Positions 55,024-64,000 of a stretch of 64,000 nt of DNA are shown piece after piece (the stretch's first letter is position 1; the number at the start of each line of letters is the position of its first letter). The stretch is from contig NZ_BMFK01000001.1 of NCBI RefSeq assembly GCF_014638355.1, forward strand, positions 1-64,000, in the 5' to 3' direction. Source of the stretch: Priestia taiwanensis (GTDB taxonomy: Bacteria; Bacillota; Bacilli; Bacillales; Bacillaceae_G). A model generated the notes under the pieces. The model did no database searches. It was not told the origin of the DNA and saw only the letters and a list, made by a program, of their open reading frames with translations. A program made the position numbers and the translations under genes.

Positions 55024-56142
55024 GTGGTTAATCAAGAGCGTTTAGTAAATGAATTTTTAGAATTAGTGCAAGTTGATTCAGAAACAAAATACGAAGCAGA
55101 AATTGCAAAAGTATTAAAAGAAAAATTCGAAGCACTAGGTGTGGAAGTATTCGAAGATGATACGACGGCTATTACTGGTCACGGTGCTGGAAACTTAATT
55201 TGCACATTAAAAGGTACAAAAGAAGGCGTAGATACAATTTATTTTACGTCTCATATGGATACAGTTGTACCAGGCAAAGGAGTTAAACCTTCAATCGTTG
55301 ATGATGTAATCGTAACGGACGGTACAACAATTTTAGGAGCGGATGACAAAACAGGTCTTTCTGCTTTACTTGAAGCGGTAAAAGTATTAAAAGAAAAGAA
55401 CATTGAGCATGGTGATATTCAGTTCATTATTACAGTTGGGGAAGAGTCTGGTTTAGTAGGTGCGAAAGCATTAGATTCAAGCTTAGTAACAGCAAAATTT
55501 GGCTACGCGTTGGATAGTACTGGAGATGTAGGCGAAATCGTTGTAGCAGCTCCAACACAAGCGAAAATTATCGCGAAAATTTACGGTAAAACAGCTCATG
55601 CTGGTGTAGCGCCAGAGCGCGGGGTATCTGCAATTACAATGGCAGCGAAAGCAATTGCGAAGATGCCATTAGGTCGTATTGACGAAGAAACAACTGCAAA
55701 CATCGGTCGTTTCCAAGGTGGACAAGCGACAAATATCGTATGTGATTACGTAGAAATCTTAGCAGAAGCACGTTCATTAATAAATGAGAAGATGGAAGTA
55801 CAAGCTGCGAAGATGAAAGAAGCATTCGAGTCTGTTGCGAAGGAAATGGGCGGACGTGCAGAAGTAGACGTAGAAGTAATGTACCCAGGTTTCAAATTTG
55901 CTGATGGTGATCATGTTGTAGAAGTAGCAAAACGCGCGATGGAAAAAATCGGTCGCACGCCAAGCCTTCACCATAGTGGTGGTGGAAGTGACGCGAATGT
56001 AATTGCTGGATTTGGTGTACCGACTGTTAACTTAGCAGTTGGATACGAAGATATCCACACAACAAGTGAAAAAATGCCTATTTCAGAGTTAGTGAAAACA
56101 GCAGAAGCAGTTGTGGCAATTATTGAAGAAGTAGCGAAATAA
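55024..56142 (+). CDS. PepT-like peptidase (M20/YqjE)
   Basis: 372 residues, GTG start at 55024 with AAAGGAG. Zinc aminopeptidase fold of the M20 family: FTSHMDTVVPG (first metal His/Asp), ILGADDKTGLSALLEA (bridging Asp), TVGEESGLVGAKAL (catalytic Glu), ALDSTGDVGE and the final metal His in AVGYEDIHTTSEKM. Family members are annotated tripeptidase T-like. Cytoplasmic; YqjE in B. subtilis. Confidence 0.9.
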   Translation: MVNQERLVNEFLELVQVDSETKYEAEIAKVLKEKFEALGVEVFEDDTTAITGHGAGNLICTLKGTKEGVDTIYFTSHMDTVVPGKGVKPSIVDDVIVTDGTTILGADDKTGLSALLEAVKVLKEKNIEHGDIQFIITVGEESGLVGAKALDSSLVTAKFGYALDSTGDVGEIVVAAPTQAKIIAKIYGKTAHAGVAPERGVSAITMAAKAIAKMPLGRIDEETTANIGRFQGGQATNIVCDYVEILAEARSLINEKMEVQAAKMKEAFESVAKEMGGRAEVDVEVMYPGFKFADGDHVVEVAKRAMEKIGRTPSLHHSGGGSDANVIAGFGVPTVNLAVGYEDIHTTSEKMPISELVKTAEAVVAIIEEVAK

Positions 56143-56153
56143 TGAATAGAGGA

Positions 56154-56201
56154 AGCTCGTCTAATGGTTCATATTATGGACTGTTGGACGGGCTTTTTTG
56201 T
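56154..56201 (+). terminator. Terminator after PepT-like gene
   Basis: AGCTCGTC and GACGGGCT pair with one G-U across a ~25-base loop; TTTTTTG follows. Confidence 0.65.
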
Positions 56202-56361
56202 GCTGGATCATTATAATACTGACAATAGGTAACCTTTTTCATATATGTAAGGGAGAATGTTGGCTTCTTTCGTGAGGAATCTTTTTTGTTTGTCATTTCA
56301 AAAGGAAAAAGGACAAACTTAGCGAATTCAATGGTATACGTATACATTGGAGGAAGTAAAT

Positions 56362-56904
56362 ATGAACACACAAGATTTATTTATGGGTGAAAAAGTCATT
56401 TTAACGACACTAGAGAAAGAAGATGCAAAGGAAATTTCTACGTGGCATAATAATGCTCAGTTTGGCAGATTGTTATCATCACTACCAGCAACACCACAAT
56501 CTGTGACTCAAATAGAGAAGTGGCTTGAGGAAGAGATGGATGACAGTACAAACTATTTATTTGGTATTCGTACAAGAAGTGAGCACCAATTAGTTGGGTA
56601 TGTGGAATTAGAGAGAGTAGAACTTTCAAATGGTAATGCGTGGCTGGCGATTGCACTTAGTCCAGAACATTGGAAGAAAGGGTACGGTATGGAAGCGATG
56701 AAGAAAGTGCTGACGTATGCCTTTGGTGAACTATGCTTACACCGTGTTCAGCTAACCGTGTTTAGTTATAATACAGGAGCTATTTCATTATATGAAAAAC
56801 TAGGTTTTGTGAGAGAAGGGGCGTACCGTGAATACATTCATCGTAATGACGAACGATATGATATGTATTTATATGGATTACTTAAGACAGAATGGAAAGG
56901 ATGA
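56362..56904 (+). CDS. GNAT-family N-acetyltransferase (RimJ/RimL-like)
   Basis: 180 residues from the ATG at 56362, preceded by TTGGAGGAAG. GNAT fold: VILTTLEKEDAKEISTWHNN at the N-terminus, acetyl-CoA motif A WLAIALSPEHWKKGYGMEAM (~95-114) and SLYEKLGFVREG. RimJ/RimL class; substrate unknown (protein N-termini, amino groups of antibiotics or small molecules). Single gene with its own upstream region. Confidence 0.85.
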   Translation: MNTQDLFMGEKVILTTLEKEDAKEISTWHNNAQFGRLLSSLPATPQSVTQIEKWLEEEMDDSTNYLFGIRTRSEHQLVGYVELERVELSNGNAWLAIALSPEHWKKGYGMEAMKKVLTYAFGELCLHRVQLTVFSYNTGAISLYEKLGFVREGAYREYIHRNDERYDMYLYGLLKTEWKG

Positions 56905-56977
56905 AACATCACTAGCAGTCACCTATTCGATATGATAAAATATGTATAGAATATACGTTCGTATTAGTAGGTGGTGA

Positions 56978-58165
56978 ATGATGGTACAGACAATGTATCC
57001 GAAAAATGGTCGTGTAATTTTGCACGTCGATATGAATAGTTTTTACGCATCAGTGGAGGTGGCGCATGACCCGACATTGAAAGGAAAGCCTTTAGCGGTT
57101 GCAGGAAACGAAAAAGAGCGAAAAGGTATTATCATTACGTGTAGTTATGAAGCGAGGGCGTTTGGTATTAAGACGACGATGCCATTGTGGGAAGCGAAGC
57201 GACTATGCAGAGATTTACTTATCCGAAAGCCAAATTTTGATTTGTACAGAGAAGCTTCGATGAATATGTTCCAATATTTATATACGATTACACCACTCGT
57301 TCAGCCTGTCTCAATCGATGAAGGATATATGGATATTACCGATTGTCAACATCTCGGTTCGCCATTAGAAATTGCTGAGCGAATCCAAAAGGACTTGCTT
57401 GAGCAATTCCAGCTTCCGTGTAGCATAGGAATTGCACCGAATAAATTCTTGGCAAAAATGGCGTCAGATATGAAGAAACCATTAGGTATTACTGTTCTGA
57501 GAAAACGTGATGTACAACATGTGCTATGGCCACAAGAAGTAGGTATTATGCACGGAGTTGGAAAGGCAACTGCAACTAAACTGAATGAATTACATATTGT
57601 CACAGTAGAAGATTTAGCAAAGGCGAATGAAGGTTTACTACGAGAAGAAATAGGAATAAGTGGTGCTGCGTTAAAAGAACGTGCAAATGGTATCGATAAT
57701 CGTCCCGTCGATCCAGAAGCTATTTATCAATTTAAAACAATCGGTAACTCCTCGACGTTCCCACAAGATATGACGGAAGAGGCTATTATTTTTCAAAAGC
57801 TAGAAGCATTAGCTTTATCGGTTAGTAATAGGTTGAAGAAAAAAGGATATATGACGCACAATGTTCAAGTAATGATTCGCTATGATAATCGTGCGCTTGT
57901 CACAAGAAGTAGGAAACTCGTGAATCCAATTGTGGCGAAGGAAGATATTTTCTCTGCAGCAACATTTCTATGGAGAAAACATTGGAATGGAAATCCTGTG
58001 CGTCTTGTCGGAATAACGGCACATGACTTAACGGAACGAAAAGAAGCGGTGAAACAATTAGACTTGTTCTCATTTCAGGAAGATGTGAAAGAAGAACCGT
58101 TGTTACATGTGATGGAAAAGTTAAAAGAGAAGTATGGTGATCATATTATTTCGAAAGGGAAGTAA
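56978..58165 (+). CDS. dinB: DNA polymerase IV (Y family)
   Basis: 395 residues; ATG at 56978 or 56981 behind GGTGGTGA. Error-prone translesion polymerase. Palm catalytic residues in ILHVDMNSFYASVEVAH and PVSIDEGYMDITDC; HhH region VGIMHGVGKATATKLNELHI; little-finger domain (~240-350). C-terminal QLDLFSFQED resembles the beta-clamp binding motif QxxLF. Corresponds to YqjH (PolY1). The next gene starts 5 bp later. Confidence 0.94.
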   Translation: MMVQTMYPKNGRVILHVDMNSFYASVEVAHDPTLKGKPLAVAGNEKERKGIIITCSYEARAFGIKTTMPLWEAKRLCRDLLIRKPNFDLYREASMNMFQYLYTITPLVQPVSIDEGYMDITDCQHLGSPLEIAERIQKDLLEQFQLPCSIGIAPNKFLAKMASDMKKPLGITVLRKRDVQHVLWPQEVGIMHGVGKATATKLNELHIVTVEDLAKANEGLLREEIGISGAALKERANGIDNRPVDPEAIYQFKTIGNSSTFPQDMTEEAIIFQKLEALALSVSNRLKKKGYMTHNVQVMIRYDNRALVTRSRKLVNPIVAKEDIFSAATFLWRKHWNGNPVRLVGITAHDLTERKEAVKQLDLFSFQEDVKEEPLLHVMEKLKEKYGDHIISKGK

Positions 58166-58170
58166 GCGAA

Positions 58171-58671
58171 ATGGAAACAGAGCGATTAGTATTACGTCCA
58201 TATGAAGAGGATGATTTTGATTTTTATGTATCTCTTTGGCGAGATCCAGAGATGGTGAAGTACATTGGTATTGGTAGAACGCGTAATCGTGATGAGTGCC
58301 GCGAGCGTTTTCATCAGTTACGAAAGATTCACCAAACAAAAGGTGGTACAGGATTACTCGTCGCAATGGATAAACAATCAGGTGAGTATATCGGTCATGC
58401 GGGATTAATTCCACAAATAATTGACCGTAAAGTAGAAATGGAAATTGGTTACTGGATGACGAAGTCACATTGGGGAAAAGGATATGCATCTGAGTTAGCT
58501 TTGTATCTACGTGATTATGGTTTTGATACATTGTCCGAGAAACGACTTGTATCAATTATTAAATTTGACAATAAAGCATCGATTGCCGTTGCGAAAAAGA
58601 CAGGGTTAACGTTTGAACGAGAGGTGCATTTCGGACTTATTGATTGTGCTTTATATAGTATGGTGCGTTAA
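58171..58671 (+). CDS. GNAT-family N-acetyltransferase
   Basis: 166 residues, METERLVLRPYEEDDFDFYV is a typical RimJ/RimL start; acetyl-CoA motif EIGYWMTKSHWGKGYASELA (~90-109) and IAVAKKTGLTFERE. Ribosome site AAAGGGAAG lies in the 3' end of dinB, so the two are co-transcribed. Substrate unknown. Paralogous in class to the gene at 56362. Confidence 0.87.
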   Translation: METERLVLRPYEEDDFDFYVSLWRDPEMVKYIGIGRTRNRDECRERFHQLRKIHQTKGGTGLLVAMDKQSGEYIGHAGLIPQIIDRKVEMEIGYWMTKSHWGKGYASELALYLRDYGFDTLSEKRLVSIIKFDNKASIAVAKKTGLTFEREVHFGLIDCALYSMVR

Positions 58672-58747
58672 CTTCGTGTTTTCTTGTTATGAATAATCAT
58701 GTATGATGAACAAAGACATGTTAGAGAGACAAGAGGTGTAATAAAAA

Positions 58748-59677
58748 GTGGAATTTGTTTTTTTAGGAACGGGTGCTGGCATACCGTCGAAAGGACGTAA
58801 CGTATCAGCAATTGCTCTTCATTTATTAGAAGAAAGAGGGACGACGTGGTTATTTGATTGTGGAGAAGCAACGCAACATCAAGTACTACATACGAACGTT
58901 CGTTTACGAAAAGTGGAGAAGATTTTCATTAGTCATTTGCACGGTGATCATATTTTTGGACTACCTGGATTGTTAGGGAGCCGTTCTTTCCAAGGTGGAG
59001 AAGACGAGTTAACAGTGTACGGACCAAAAGGGTTGAAGGATTTTATCGAGGTGTCATTGCGAGTAAGTAATACACATATTAAATATCCATTACATATTGT
59101 CGAAATCGAAGAAGGCGTTATTTTTGAAGATGACCATATCCGTGTAGAGGTACGGAAGTTAGAGCATGGTATTCCTTCTTATGGTTATCGTTTAGTAGAA
59201 CGTGATGTACCTGGTGCATTGTTAGTTGATAAATTACAGGCATTAGGAATTAAGCCAGGACCGTTGTACAAAAAGATTAAAGACGGTGAAGTGGTGGAAC
59301 TAGTGGATGGTTCGATCATTAACGGCAAAGACTTTATTGGTCCGCCACAACAAGGGAAAATCATTGCGATTTTAGGTGATACGCGCATTTGTAGTAATAA
59401 TTATGTATTAGCGGAAGGTGCAGACGTTCTTGTGCATGAGGCGACATTTGCAGCGGAAGAAGAAGCAAATGCATATGAGTTTTATCACTCAACAACAGCA
59501 GGAGCAGCAAACGTTGCGAAAAAGGCAGGAGTAGGGCAGCTTATTTTGACGCATGTGAGCTCTCGTTATCAAGGTGCAGATTGTGCGATGCTAGTACAAG
59601 AAGCACAAGACATCTTTCCAAATACAGTATTAGCAGAAGACTTCACACGTATAGTGGTGAAGAAGGCAAGGTTTTAA
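58748..59677 (+). CDS. rnz: Ribonuclease Z
   Basis: 309 residues, GTG at 58748 with GAGGTG nine bases upstream. tRNA 3'-processing endonuclease of the metallo-beta-lactamase fold. Metal motif SHLHGDH with His63, His65, Asp67, His68; [11 protein letters not shown] at the N-terminus, [12 protein letters not shown], and HVSSRYQ near the C-terminus; the exosite arm lies at ~155-190. Standard RNase Z length. Confidence 0.95.
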   Translation: MEFVFLGTGAGIPSKGRNVSAIALHLLEERGTTWLFDCGEATQHQVLHTNVRLRKVEKIFISHLHGDHIFGLPGLLGSRSFQGGEDELTVYGPKGLKDFIEVSLRVSNTHIKYPLHIVEIEEGVIFEDDHIRVEVRKLEHGIPSYGYRLVERDVPGALLVDKLQALGIKPGPLYKKIKDGEVVELVDGSIINGKDFIGPPQQGKIIAILGDTRICSNNYVLAEGADVLVHEATFAAEEEANAYEFYHSTTAGAANVAKKAGVGQLILTHVSSRYQGADCAMLVQEAQDIFPNTVLAEDFTRIVVKKARF

Positions 59678-59692
59678 AAACTGAAGGTAAAA

Positions 59693-59741
59693 CGTCCCTT
59701 AATTGTTAGCTCGAATCTAACAATTAAGGGACGTTTTTTAG
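59693..59741 (+). terminator. Terminator after rnz
   Basis: GTCCCTTAATTGTTAG and CTAACAATTAAGGGAC form a perfect 16-bp stem with a 7-base loop, then GTTTTTT. Confidence 0.95.
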
Positions 59742-59819
59742 ATTGTATTAATCGATTTCATATATTGATAGATTATCTACTTCAAATGAAAATATGTTAG
59801 ATTCTCACTAATAAGCCGT

Positions 59820-60644
59820 TTATTTTTCTTTCGAATACACTTCTCCCATTTCTTTGGAACGCTTCGTTGCATTTTTGATGCAGGCAATCATTGCTTCTTC
59901 ATAGTTGTATTGTTGTAACGTCGCGATACCAGCTTCAGTTGTGCCACCTTGGCTTGTTACTTCTTTTCGTAAGATAGAAGGGTGTTTTTGGCTATGTTTT
60001 AACATTTCAGCTGCACCAATAATTGTTTGAAGGATGAGGGGTTTTGCTGTTTGATGGTCTAGTCCAATTTCTTGTGCTGCTTTTTCCATTGCTTCAACTA
60101 AATAGTACACGTATGCTGGACCACTTCCGGATAAGCCTGTTACAGCGTCTAAGTCATTCTCTTCAACTGTTTGTACAACTCCAATGGTAGTAAATAATGT
60201 ATGGGCCAGTGCCACATGTTCTTCATTTGCGTGAAGGGATGCTGAGATAGCAGTAGCTGATTTGCCGATTGTCGCAGATGTGTTTGGCATCACTCGGATG
60301 ATTGGATTATTTTTGCCAAGTAGCTGGGTGATGTAAGAAGTTGGGATACCTGCCATCACAGAAATAATAAGTTGATGTTCTTGTACATATTCACAAATAG
60401 ATGATACGCCACTACTTGCATCTTTAGGCTTACAGGCGAGAACGATGATATCGGCATCTTGAATGAAGTCACGTTTGTTTCGTGTTGTGTTAATGCCATA
60501 TGTTTCGTGTAAATACATTAATTGTTCATCATTCGAGCGGTTGGTGGCAACAATGCCTTCTTTCGTGCATATTTGAGCTTGTAGTAGGCCGGAAATCATT
60601 GCTTCTGCCATCGATCCAGCGCCGAGAAAAGAGATTTTTTTCAT
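59820..60644 (-). CDS. proI: Pyrroline-5-carboxylate reductase
   Basis: 274 residues, AAAGGAG before the ATG at 60644. Reduces pyrroline-5-carboxylate to proline with NAD(P)H. Rossmann motif FLGAGSMAEAMISGLL; IIRVMPNTSATIGKSATAIS; signature DLDAVTGLSGSGPAYVYYLV to RKEVTSQGGTTEAGIATL. Position near yqjP/yqjQ corresponds to ProI (YqjO). Single gene on the minus strand. Confidence 0.94.
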   Translation of the reverse strand: MKKISFLGAGSMAEAMISGLLQAQICTKEGIVATNRSNDEQLMYLHETYGINTTRNKRDFIQDADIIVLACKPKDASSGVSSICEYVQEHQLIISVMAGIPTSYITQLLGKNNPIIRVMPNTSATIGKSATAISASLHANEEHVALAHTLFTTIGVVQTVEENDLDAVTGLSGSGPAYVYYLVEAMEKAAQEIGLDHQTAKPLILQTIIGAAEMLKHSQKHPSILRKEVTSQGGTTEAGIATLQQYNYEEAMIACIKNATKRSKEMGEVYSKEK

Positions 60645-60796
60645 AGAAAGCTCAACTCCTTTTTATAAATATTTATCATAATAACAAAAAAATTATGAAA
60701 TTAAAAGCTGCATCATGACAAATGAGGTACTTCCATGTAAAATGAATATAAAATGAATGTTCATTCAGTGTTTGTTGGACAATTAGGAGGACTAAC

Positions 60797-61753
60797 ATGG
60801 GAATTGAGGGAATCTATCGTATCTCATTACCTGTACCATATGCAATTGGCAATGTGAATGTGTATCTCATTGAAGGAGAAACGTTAACACTTGTTGATAC
60901 AGGGACGAAGACGGAGAAGTGCCGAGATGCATTAGAGAGTGAACTGAGTAAACTTGGTTATGCATTTGACGATATTAAAACAGTTGTGATTACACATCAT
61001 CACCCAGATCATTGTGGTATGCTAGATTATTTTGCAGACGATGTGACGATTGTCGGCCATCCTCGTAATGAGCCATGGATAACACAAGAGCCAACTTTTA
61101 TGAAAGCCTATGAAGGGTATTTTCAGACGTTCGCACGTCAAATGGGAGTACCAGTACAAATAGCAGCAAAAGGTCCGGATGTTAAGCGCACGCTCATTCA
61201 CTCATGCCATCGTCCGTTAACAAAAGAAGTTCGAGAAGGAGATATAATTGAGGCATTGCCAGAGTTTGTGGTGATAGAAACACCTGGTCATGCTTCTACA
61301 CATATTTCCTTATATCGTGAGCGAGATGGGTTGTTAATTGGTGGAGATTTATTGTTGGCGCACGTGTCGTCTAATCCACTCCTTGAACCACCTATGTATG
61401 ACGAAATAGAGCGTCCGAAAGTAATTTTACAGTATAACGAATCGTTACGACGTTTGGCTGAGATGAATATTTCGCGTATTCTCACAGGGCACGGAGAAGA
61501 TGTAATAAATGTGAAAGAGCTTGTGAAAGAAAGACTAGGAAAACAACGATTACGAGCAGAAAAAGTATATGACATGTTACAAGTACGACCGATGACAGCA
61601 TTTGAAGTGTGTATGAAGTTGTTTCCAACTTTATATTTAAAGCAAGGTTCATTAACCTTGTCAGAAACAGTAGGGCAATTAGATTATTTAGAATATCATA
61701 ATCGAATTGTGATTGATACATCGAAAGAACAATGGTTATTTTACGCAAAATAG
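60797..61753 (+). CDS. yqjP: MBL-fold hydrolase YqjP
   Basis: 318 residues, AGGAGG ribosome site. Metallo-beta-lactamase fold with VVITHHHPDHCGM, VIETPGHASTHISLY, LIGGDLLLAHVS and RILTGHGE as metal-ligand motifs, and a C-terminal winged-helix-like domain (~250-318) typical of the LACTB2-like group. Substrate unknown. yqjQ starts 11 bases after its stop. Confidence 0.88.
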   Translation: MGIEGIYRISLPVPYAIGNVNVYLIEGETLTLVDTGTKTEKCRDALESELSKLGYAFDDIKTVVITHHHPDHCGMLDYFADDVTIVGHPRNEPWITQEPTFMKAYEGYFQTFARQMGVPVQIAAKGPDVKRTLIHSCHRPLTKEVREGDIIEALPEFVVIETPGHASTHISLYRERDGLLIGGDLLLAHVSSNPLLEPPMYDEIERPKVILQYNESLRRLAEMNISRILTGHGEDVINVKELVKERLGKQRLRAEKVYDMLQVRPMTAFEVCMKLFPTLYLKQGSLTLSETVGQLDYLEYHNRIVIDTSKEQWLFYAK

Positions 61754-61763
61754 AGGTGTAGAG

Positions 61764-62555
61764 TTGAAAGAGTTAACAAATAAAGTAGTAATGATTACAG
61801 GTGCATCAAGTGGAATTGGCGAAGAGATGGCATATGAAGTAGCTAAGTGGGGAGGTACTCCAATCCTTGTAGCACGTAGACATCAAAAGTTAGTGAATAT
61901 ACAAGAGAAGATTACAAGTACGTATGGTAGGCAGTCTTATGTATATCCATTAGACGTGTGTGATGAACAGCAAGTAAAAGTAGTATTTGAGAATATCGTG
62001 CAAGAAGTTGGACGTATTGATGTTCTTATTAATAATGCAGGATTTGGTGTTTTTACGTCTGTAGATGAAGCCGATTTAACAGAAGTGAAGGAAATGTTTG
62101 ATGTGAATGTTATTGGGTTGATTGCGTGTACACAAGCTGTCCTTCCGTATATGAAGGAACGAAATGAAGGGCATATTATTCAAATTGCGTCGCTTGCTGG
62201 GAAGATTGCAACGCCTAAATCAAGTGCATACGCCGCAACGAAGCATGCTGTATTAGGATTTACGAATGCACTTCGTATGGAGCTAGCAAATACGAATATT
62301 CATGTGACAGCGATTAATCCAGGACCAATCAAAACAAATTTCTTCGATCGTGCTGATACGACAGGGAATTATGTAAAAAGTGTAGAGAAATATATGTTAG
62401 AGCCGTCTACTGTAGCGAAAAAGGTAGTTAGTGTAATTGGCAAACGAAAGCGAGAAATAAATCTCCCATTTTGGATGGGATTTGGCCCGACTTTCTATGC
62501 ACTATTCCCATCTGTATTTGAGTTTTTCGCAAAAGGAAGCTTAAACAAAAAATAG
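61764..62555 (+). CDS. yqjQ: Short-chain dehydrogenase YqjQ
   Basis: 263 residues from a TTG at 61764 (AGAGGTG upstream, overlapping the yqjP stop region). NAD(P) oxidoreductase with TGASSGIGEEMAYE, LINNAGFGVF, Ser in IIQIASLAGKIA, and YAATKHAVLGF (Tyr-x3-Lys). C-terminal hydrophobic helix (FWMGFGPTFYALFPSVFEFF) may contact the membrane. Substrate unknown; operon with yqjP. Confidence 0.9.
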   Translation: MKELTNKVVMITGASSGIGEEMAYEVAKWGGTPILVARRHQKLVNIQEKITSTYGRQSYVYPLDVCDEQQVKVVFENIVQEVGRIDVLINNAGFGVFTSVDEADLTEVKEMFDVNVIGLIACTQAVLPYMKERNEGHIIQIASLAGKIATPKSSAYAATKHAVLGFTNALRMELANTNIHVTAINPGPIKTNFFDRADTTGNYVKSVEKYMLEPSTVAKKVVSVIGKRKREINLPFWMGFGPTFYALFPSVFEFFAKGSLNKK

Positions 62556-62584
62556 GTTAGGACATTGTCCTAACCTATTTTTTC
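62546..62584. terminator. Bidirectional terminator
   Basis: AAAAAATAGGTTAGGACA and the inverse TGTCCTAACCTATTTTTT lie almost back to back between converging yqjQ and the GDSL hydrolase gene; it overlaps both gene ends. Confidence 0.92.
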
Positions 62585-63372
62585 TCTACTTGTAATGCAA
62601 CTAAACCACTTACCATTTCATCAGCTAGTAATTTATATCCTTTATCGTTTGGATGTACTTCGTCAAATGCCCACGACTTACGTGTATCGGCTGTTAAAAG
62701 TTTGCTTGTTTCCATAACAGTAGCTGGTCCATATTTCACTGATAGATTGAATAGTTCATCGTTCCAATCGCCAATGAACGAATCAGCTATACTTGCTAAG
62801 TTATTATCTAACTGGATTGGATTGTACAGTTCAGATAATACAATGACAGCATCTTCATTTTCTTGACGGATAATCTCTAATATTTGTTCCAAGTTACTTA
62901 CGTAGTTTTCGCGTGTTTGTTTTAAGACATTCATACCTTCCATGATTCCAAGGCTTCTGTCTAACTTTAAAATATCGTTTCCACCAATGCTAATTGTAAT
63001 AAGAGAAGCTTTCTGGATTTTTTGGCGTGTTTTAGGTTTTTGAACAGATTTCAATAGTTGATTACTTGTCATACCATTCATTGCTAGATTTTCTAGCTTG
63101 AACTGTTTTTGGTGTTCTTTATTTAATGTATTTGTAGCCATGGAAACAAAACCTTTTTGTTGAGAGCCTGTTCCATATGCGACGGAATCTCCTAAGACAA
63201 GATGGTTAAGTGGTGCATTGGGTAATGTTTCGAGCCATGGTGTTGCTAGCTCCTCTGGAATTATTTCTTTTTCTAGCTTCTCAACAGAAGGGAAGAAGTG
63301 CTTATATGCGTAATAGCCAGCTCCTCCTAACAGAGCGACGAATAGTAGTAAAATAGTGAAAAATTTCTTCAT
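62575..63372 (-). CDS. SGNH/GDSL-family hydrolase (secreted or anchored)
   Basis: 265 residues. An N-terminal membrane or signal segment (FFTILLLFVALLGGAGYYAY) precedes an SGNH hydrolase domain (~50-262): nucleophile Ser in HLVLGDSVAYGTGS, block III ITISIGGNDILKL, and block V DEVHPNDKGYKLL with the Asp-His. Esterase or lipase-like activity outside the membrane is expected; YpmR-like. Starts at 63372 with AAAGGAGG upstream. Confidence 0.87.
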   Translation of the reverse strand: MKKFFTILLLFVALLGGAGYYAYKHFFPSVEKLEKEIIPEELATPWLETLPNAPLNHLVLGDSVAYGTGSQQKGFVSMATNTLNKEHQKQFKLENLAMNGMTSNQLLKSVQKPKTRQKIQKASLITISIGGNDILKLDRSLGIMEGMNVLKQTRENYVSNLEQILEIIRQENEDAVIVLSELYNPIQLDNNLASIADSFIGDWNDELFNLSVKYGPATVMETSKLLTADTRKSWAFDEVHPNDKGYKLLADEMVSGLVALQVEKK

Positions 63373-63536
63373 AGGTGCCTCCTTTTCTTGAAGTTTATTT
63401 ATGATAATACAATGATTTGTCTTTCGTGTGTACTAGCAGAAATATTTTCTACAAATAGGAAAATATTTTCTTTGTGGATTCATCATTAAATTATATTGGT
63501 AATTTAATGATGAAAATGATGCTTATTCACGGAACG

Positions 63537-63604
63537 GAGAGTGGCGACTCCTGCCGAGGAGGCTCGTTCTCGCCCGCGGAAAGCGTCCACTCGGAGTGCA
63601 GTGC
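63537..63604. repeat. GC-rich dispersed repeat (short form)
   Basis: A 68-bp block much richer in GC than its surroundings, with GAGTGGCGACTCCTGCCGAG, CCCGCGGAAAGCGTCCAC and CACTCGGAGTG. The modules GGCGACTCCTGC and CCGCGGAAAGCG recall a repeat widespread in Bacillus and relatives. A fragment of the same family is at 35679-35706. Folding into several hairpins is possible. It lies 165 bp upstream of the GDSL gene start. Confidence 0.6.
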
Positions 63605-63713
63605 ATATGATACGCCCGTCTTTTGGTGAAAAACCTCTTTTTATTATTTGTTATAGCCAATATGTAAGTGGTCGAAACATTCTGATTGTCATAAATATTG
63701 CTTCGAAGATAGA

Positions 63714-63740
63714 AAAAGAGATTGTCGATGTGACAATCTC
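63714..63740 (-). terminator. Terminator of the CDGSH protein gene (minus strand)
   Basis: AGAGATTGTC and GACAATCTCT with a 5-base loop; TTTTTC follows on the minus strand. Confidence 0.85.
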
Positions 63741-63748
63741 TCGCTTTC

Positions 63749-63961
63749 TTACTCTTCTTCTTTCGGTGCTTGCACAACAGATTCGAATTTGCCCTTATGA
63801 TTGCCGTCACAGTATGGCATACTTGCCGATAGCCCACATCGACATAAGGAGAAAGCTTTTTTCTCTGGAAATGCATTGCCCTCTGCATCTACCAGCTTAA
63901 CAGGTCCAGTCACACGAAACGACCCGTTATTATTTACCTTAATAATTACTTCTTCAGACAT
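63749..63961 (-). CDS. CDGSH-type iron-sulfur protein
   Basis: 70 residues, GGGAGG before the ATG at 63961. Single CDGSH motif C-R-C-G-x-S-x4-P-x-C-D-G-x-H (LCRCGLSASMPYCDGNHKG, ~residues 39-57), which binds a 2Fe-2S cluster through three Cys and one His. Preceded by VTGPVKLVDAEGN, the usual N-terminal strand pair. Role in electron transfer or cluster handling is unknown. Cytoplasmic. Confidence 0.9.
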   Translation of the reverse strand: MSEEVIIKVNNNGSFRVTGPVKLVDAEGNAFPEKKAFSLCRCGLSASMPYCDGNHKGKFESVVQAPKEEE

Positions 63962-64000
63962 ACAAAATCCTCCCTTTGAATTGTTGTCTACGTCTAGTAT

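Overview
The window is chromosomal DNA of a Bacillus cereus-group bacterium. The evidence is an AT-rich sporulating-Firmicute gene set in the Bacillus order (spoIIIA operon, accBC, nusB, folD, xseAB, ispA, dxs, argR, recN, spoIVB, spo0A, bkd operon, brxB, art transporter, rnz, proI), an IS231-type element, a BclA-like collagen protein, DUF4183 proteins and bcr-like dispersed repeats. No tRNA, rRNA, prophage or CRISPR array was seen. The exact species cannot be told from the sequence.

Region 1 (1-8.3 kb) is an accessory island in front of yqhV-spoIIIA. It opens with the 3' end of an Rhs/WapA-type gene: the core end, a pretoxin segment and a C-terminal toxin, followed by an immunity gene that overlaps the stop codon by one base. 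Behind it lie an IS231-like transposon, a secreted amidase and a lipoprotein, a 119-bp mini-element with IS231-like ends, a bcr-like repeat, and a series of decaying Rhs/toxin pieces. Immunity-type genes survive between those pieces: one frameshifted in a T9 run, one apparently intact, and one with ankyrin repeats.

Region 2 (8.3-30.4 kb) is conserved core. It holds yqhV-spoIIIAA-AH (the mother-cell half of the feeding-tube channel), accB-accC-yqhY (fatty acid precursor supply), nusB-folD-xseA-xseB-ispA-dxs-yqxC (transcription, folate, repair, isoprenoids), argR, recN, spoIVB and spo0A. The spo0A upstream region carries a near-consensus sigma-H promoter and 0A boxes. A DUF3139 protein and two adjacent DUF4183 proteins follow.

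Region 3 (30.4-43.3 kb) holds a glycerophosphodiesterase, yqzF, and the branched-chain keto acid operon: bkdR (sigma-54 activator), then ptb-bcd-buk-lpdV-bkdAA-bkdAB-bkdB behind a textbook -24/-12 promoter. These genes convert Leu/Ile/Val to branched acyl-CoAs and acids that prime branched-chain fatty acids. An aldehyde dehydrogenase follows.

Region 4 (43.3-64 kb) holds a DinB-family protein, bacilliredoxin brxB, a glycosyltransferase divergent from a collagen-like exosporium-type protein, the artPQM-type amino acid ABC transporter with ARG-box-like sites, a YqjA-type membrane protein, an L,D-transpeptidase, pncB, ydbS/ydbT-like PH-domain proteins, a 31-codon Prli42-like gene, a PepT-like peptidase, two GNAT acetyltransferases, a Y-family polymerase, rnz, proI, yqjP, yqjQ, a GDSL hydrolase, a GC-rich dispersed repeat and a CDGSH iron-sulfur protein.

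The most unusual signals are the layered Rhs toxin/immunity graveyard with possible T9 slippage, the nested IS231-like ends around an amidase/lipoprotein pair, a pseudoknot-capable element between bcd and buk, a 26-bp tandem repeat before accB, and paired ARG-box-like sites in front of the art operon.
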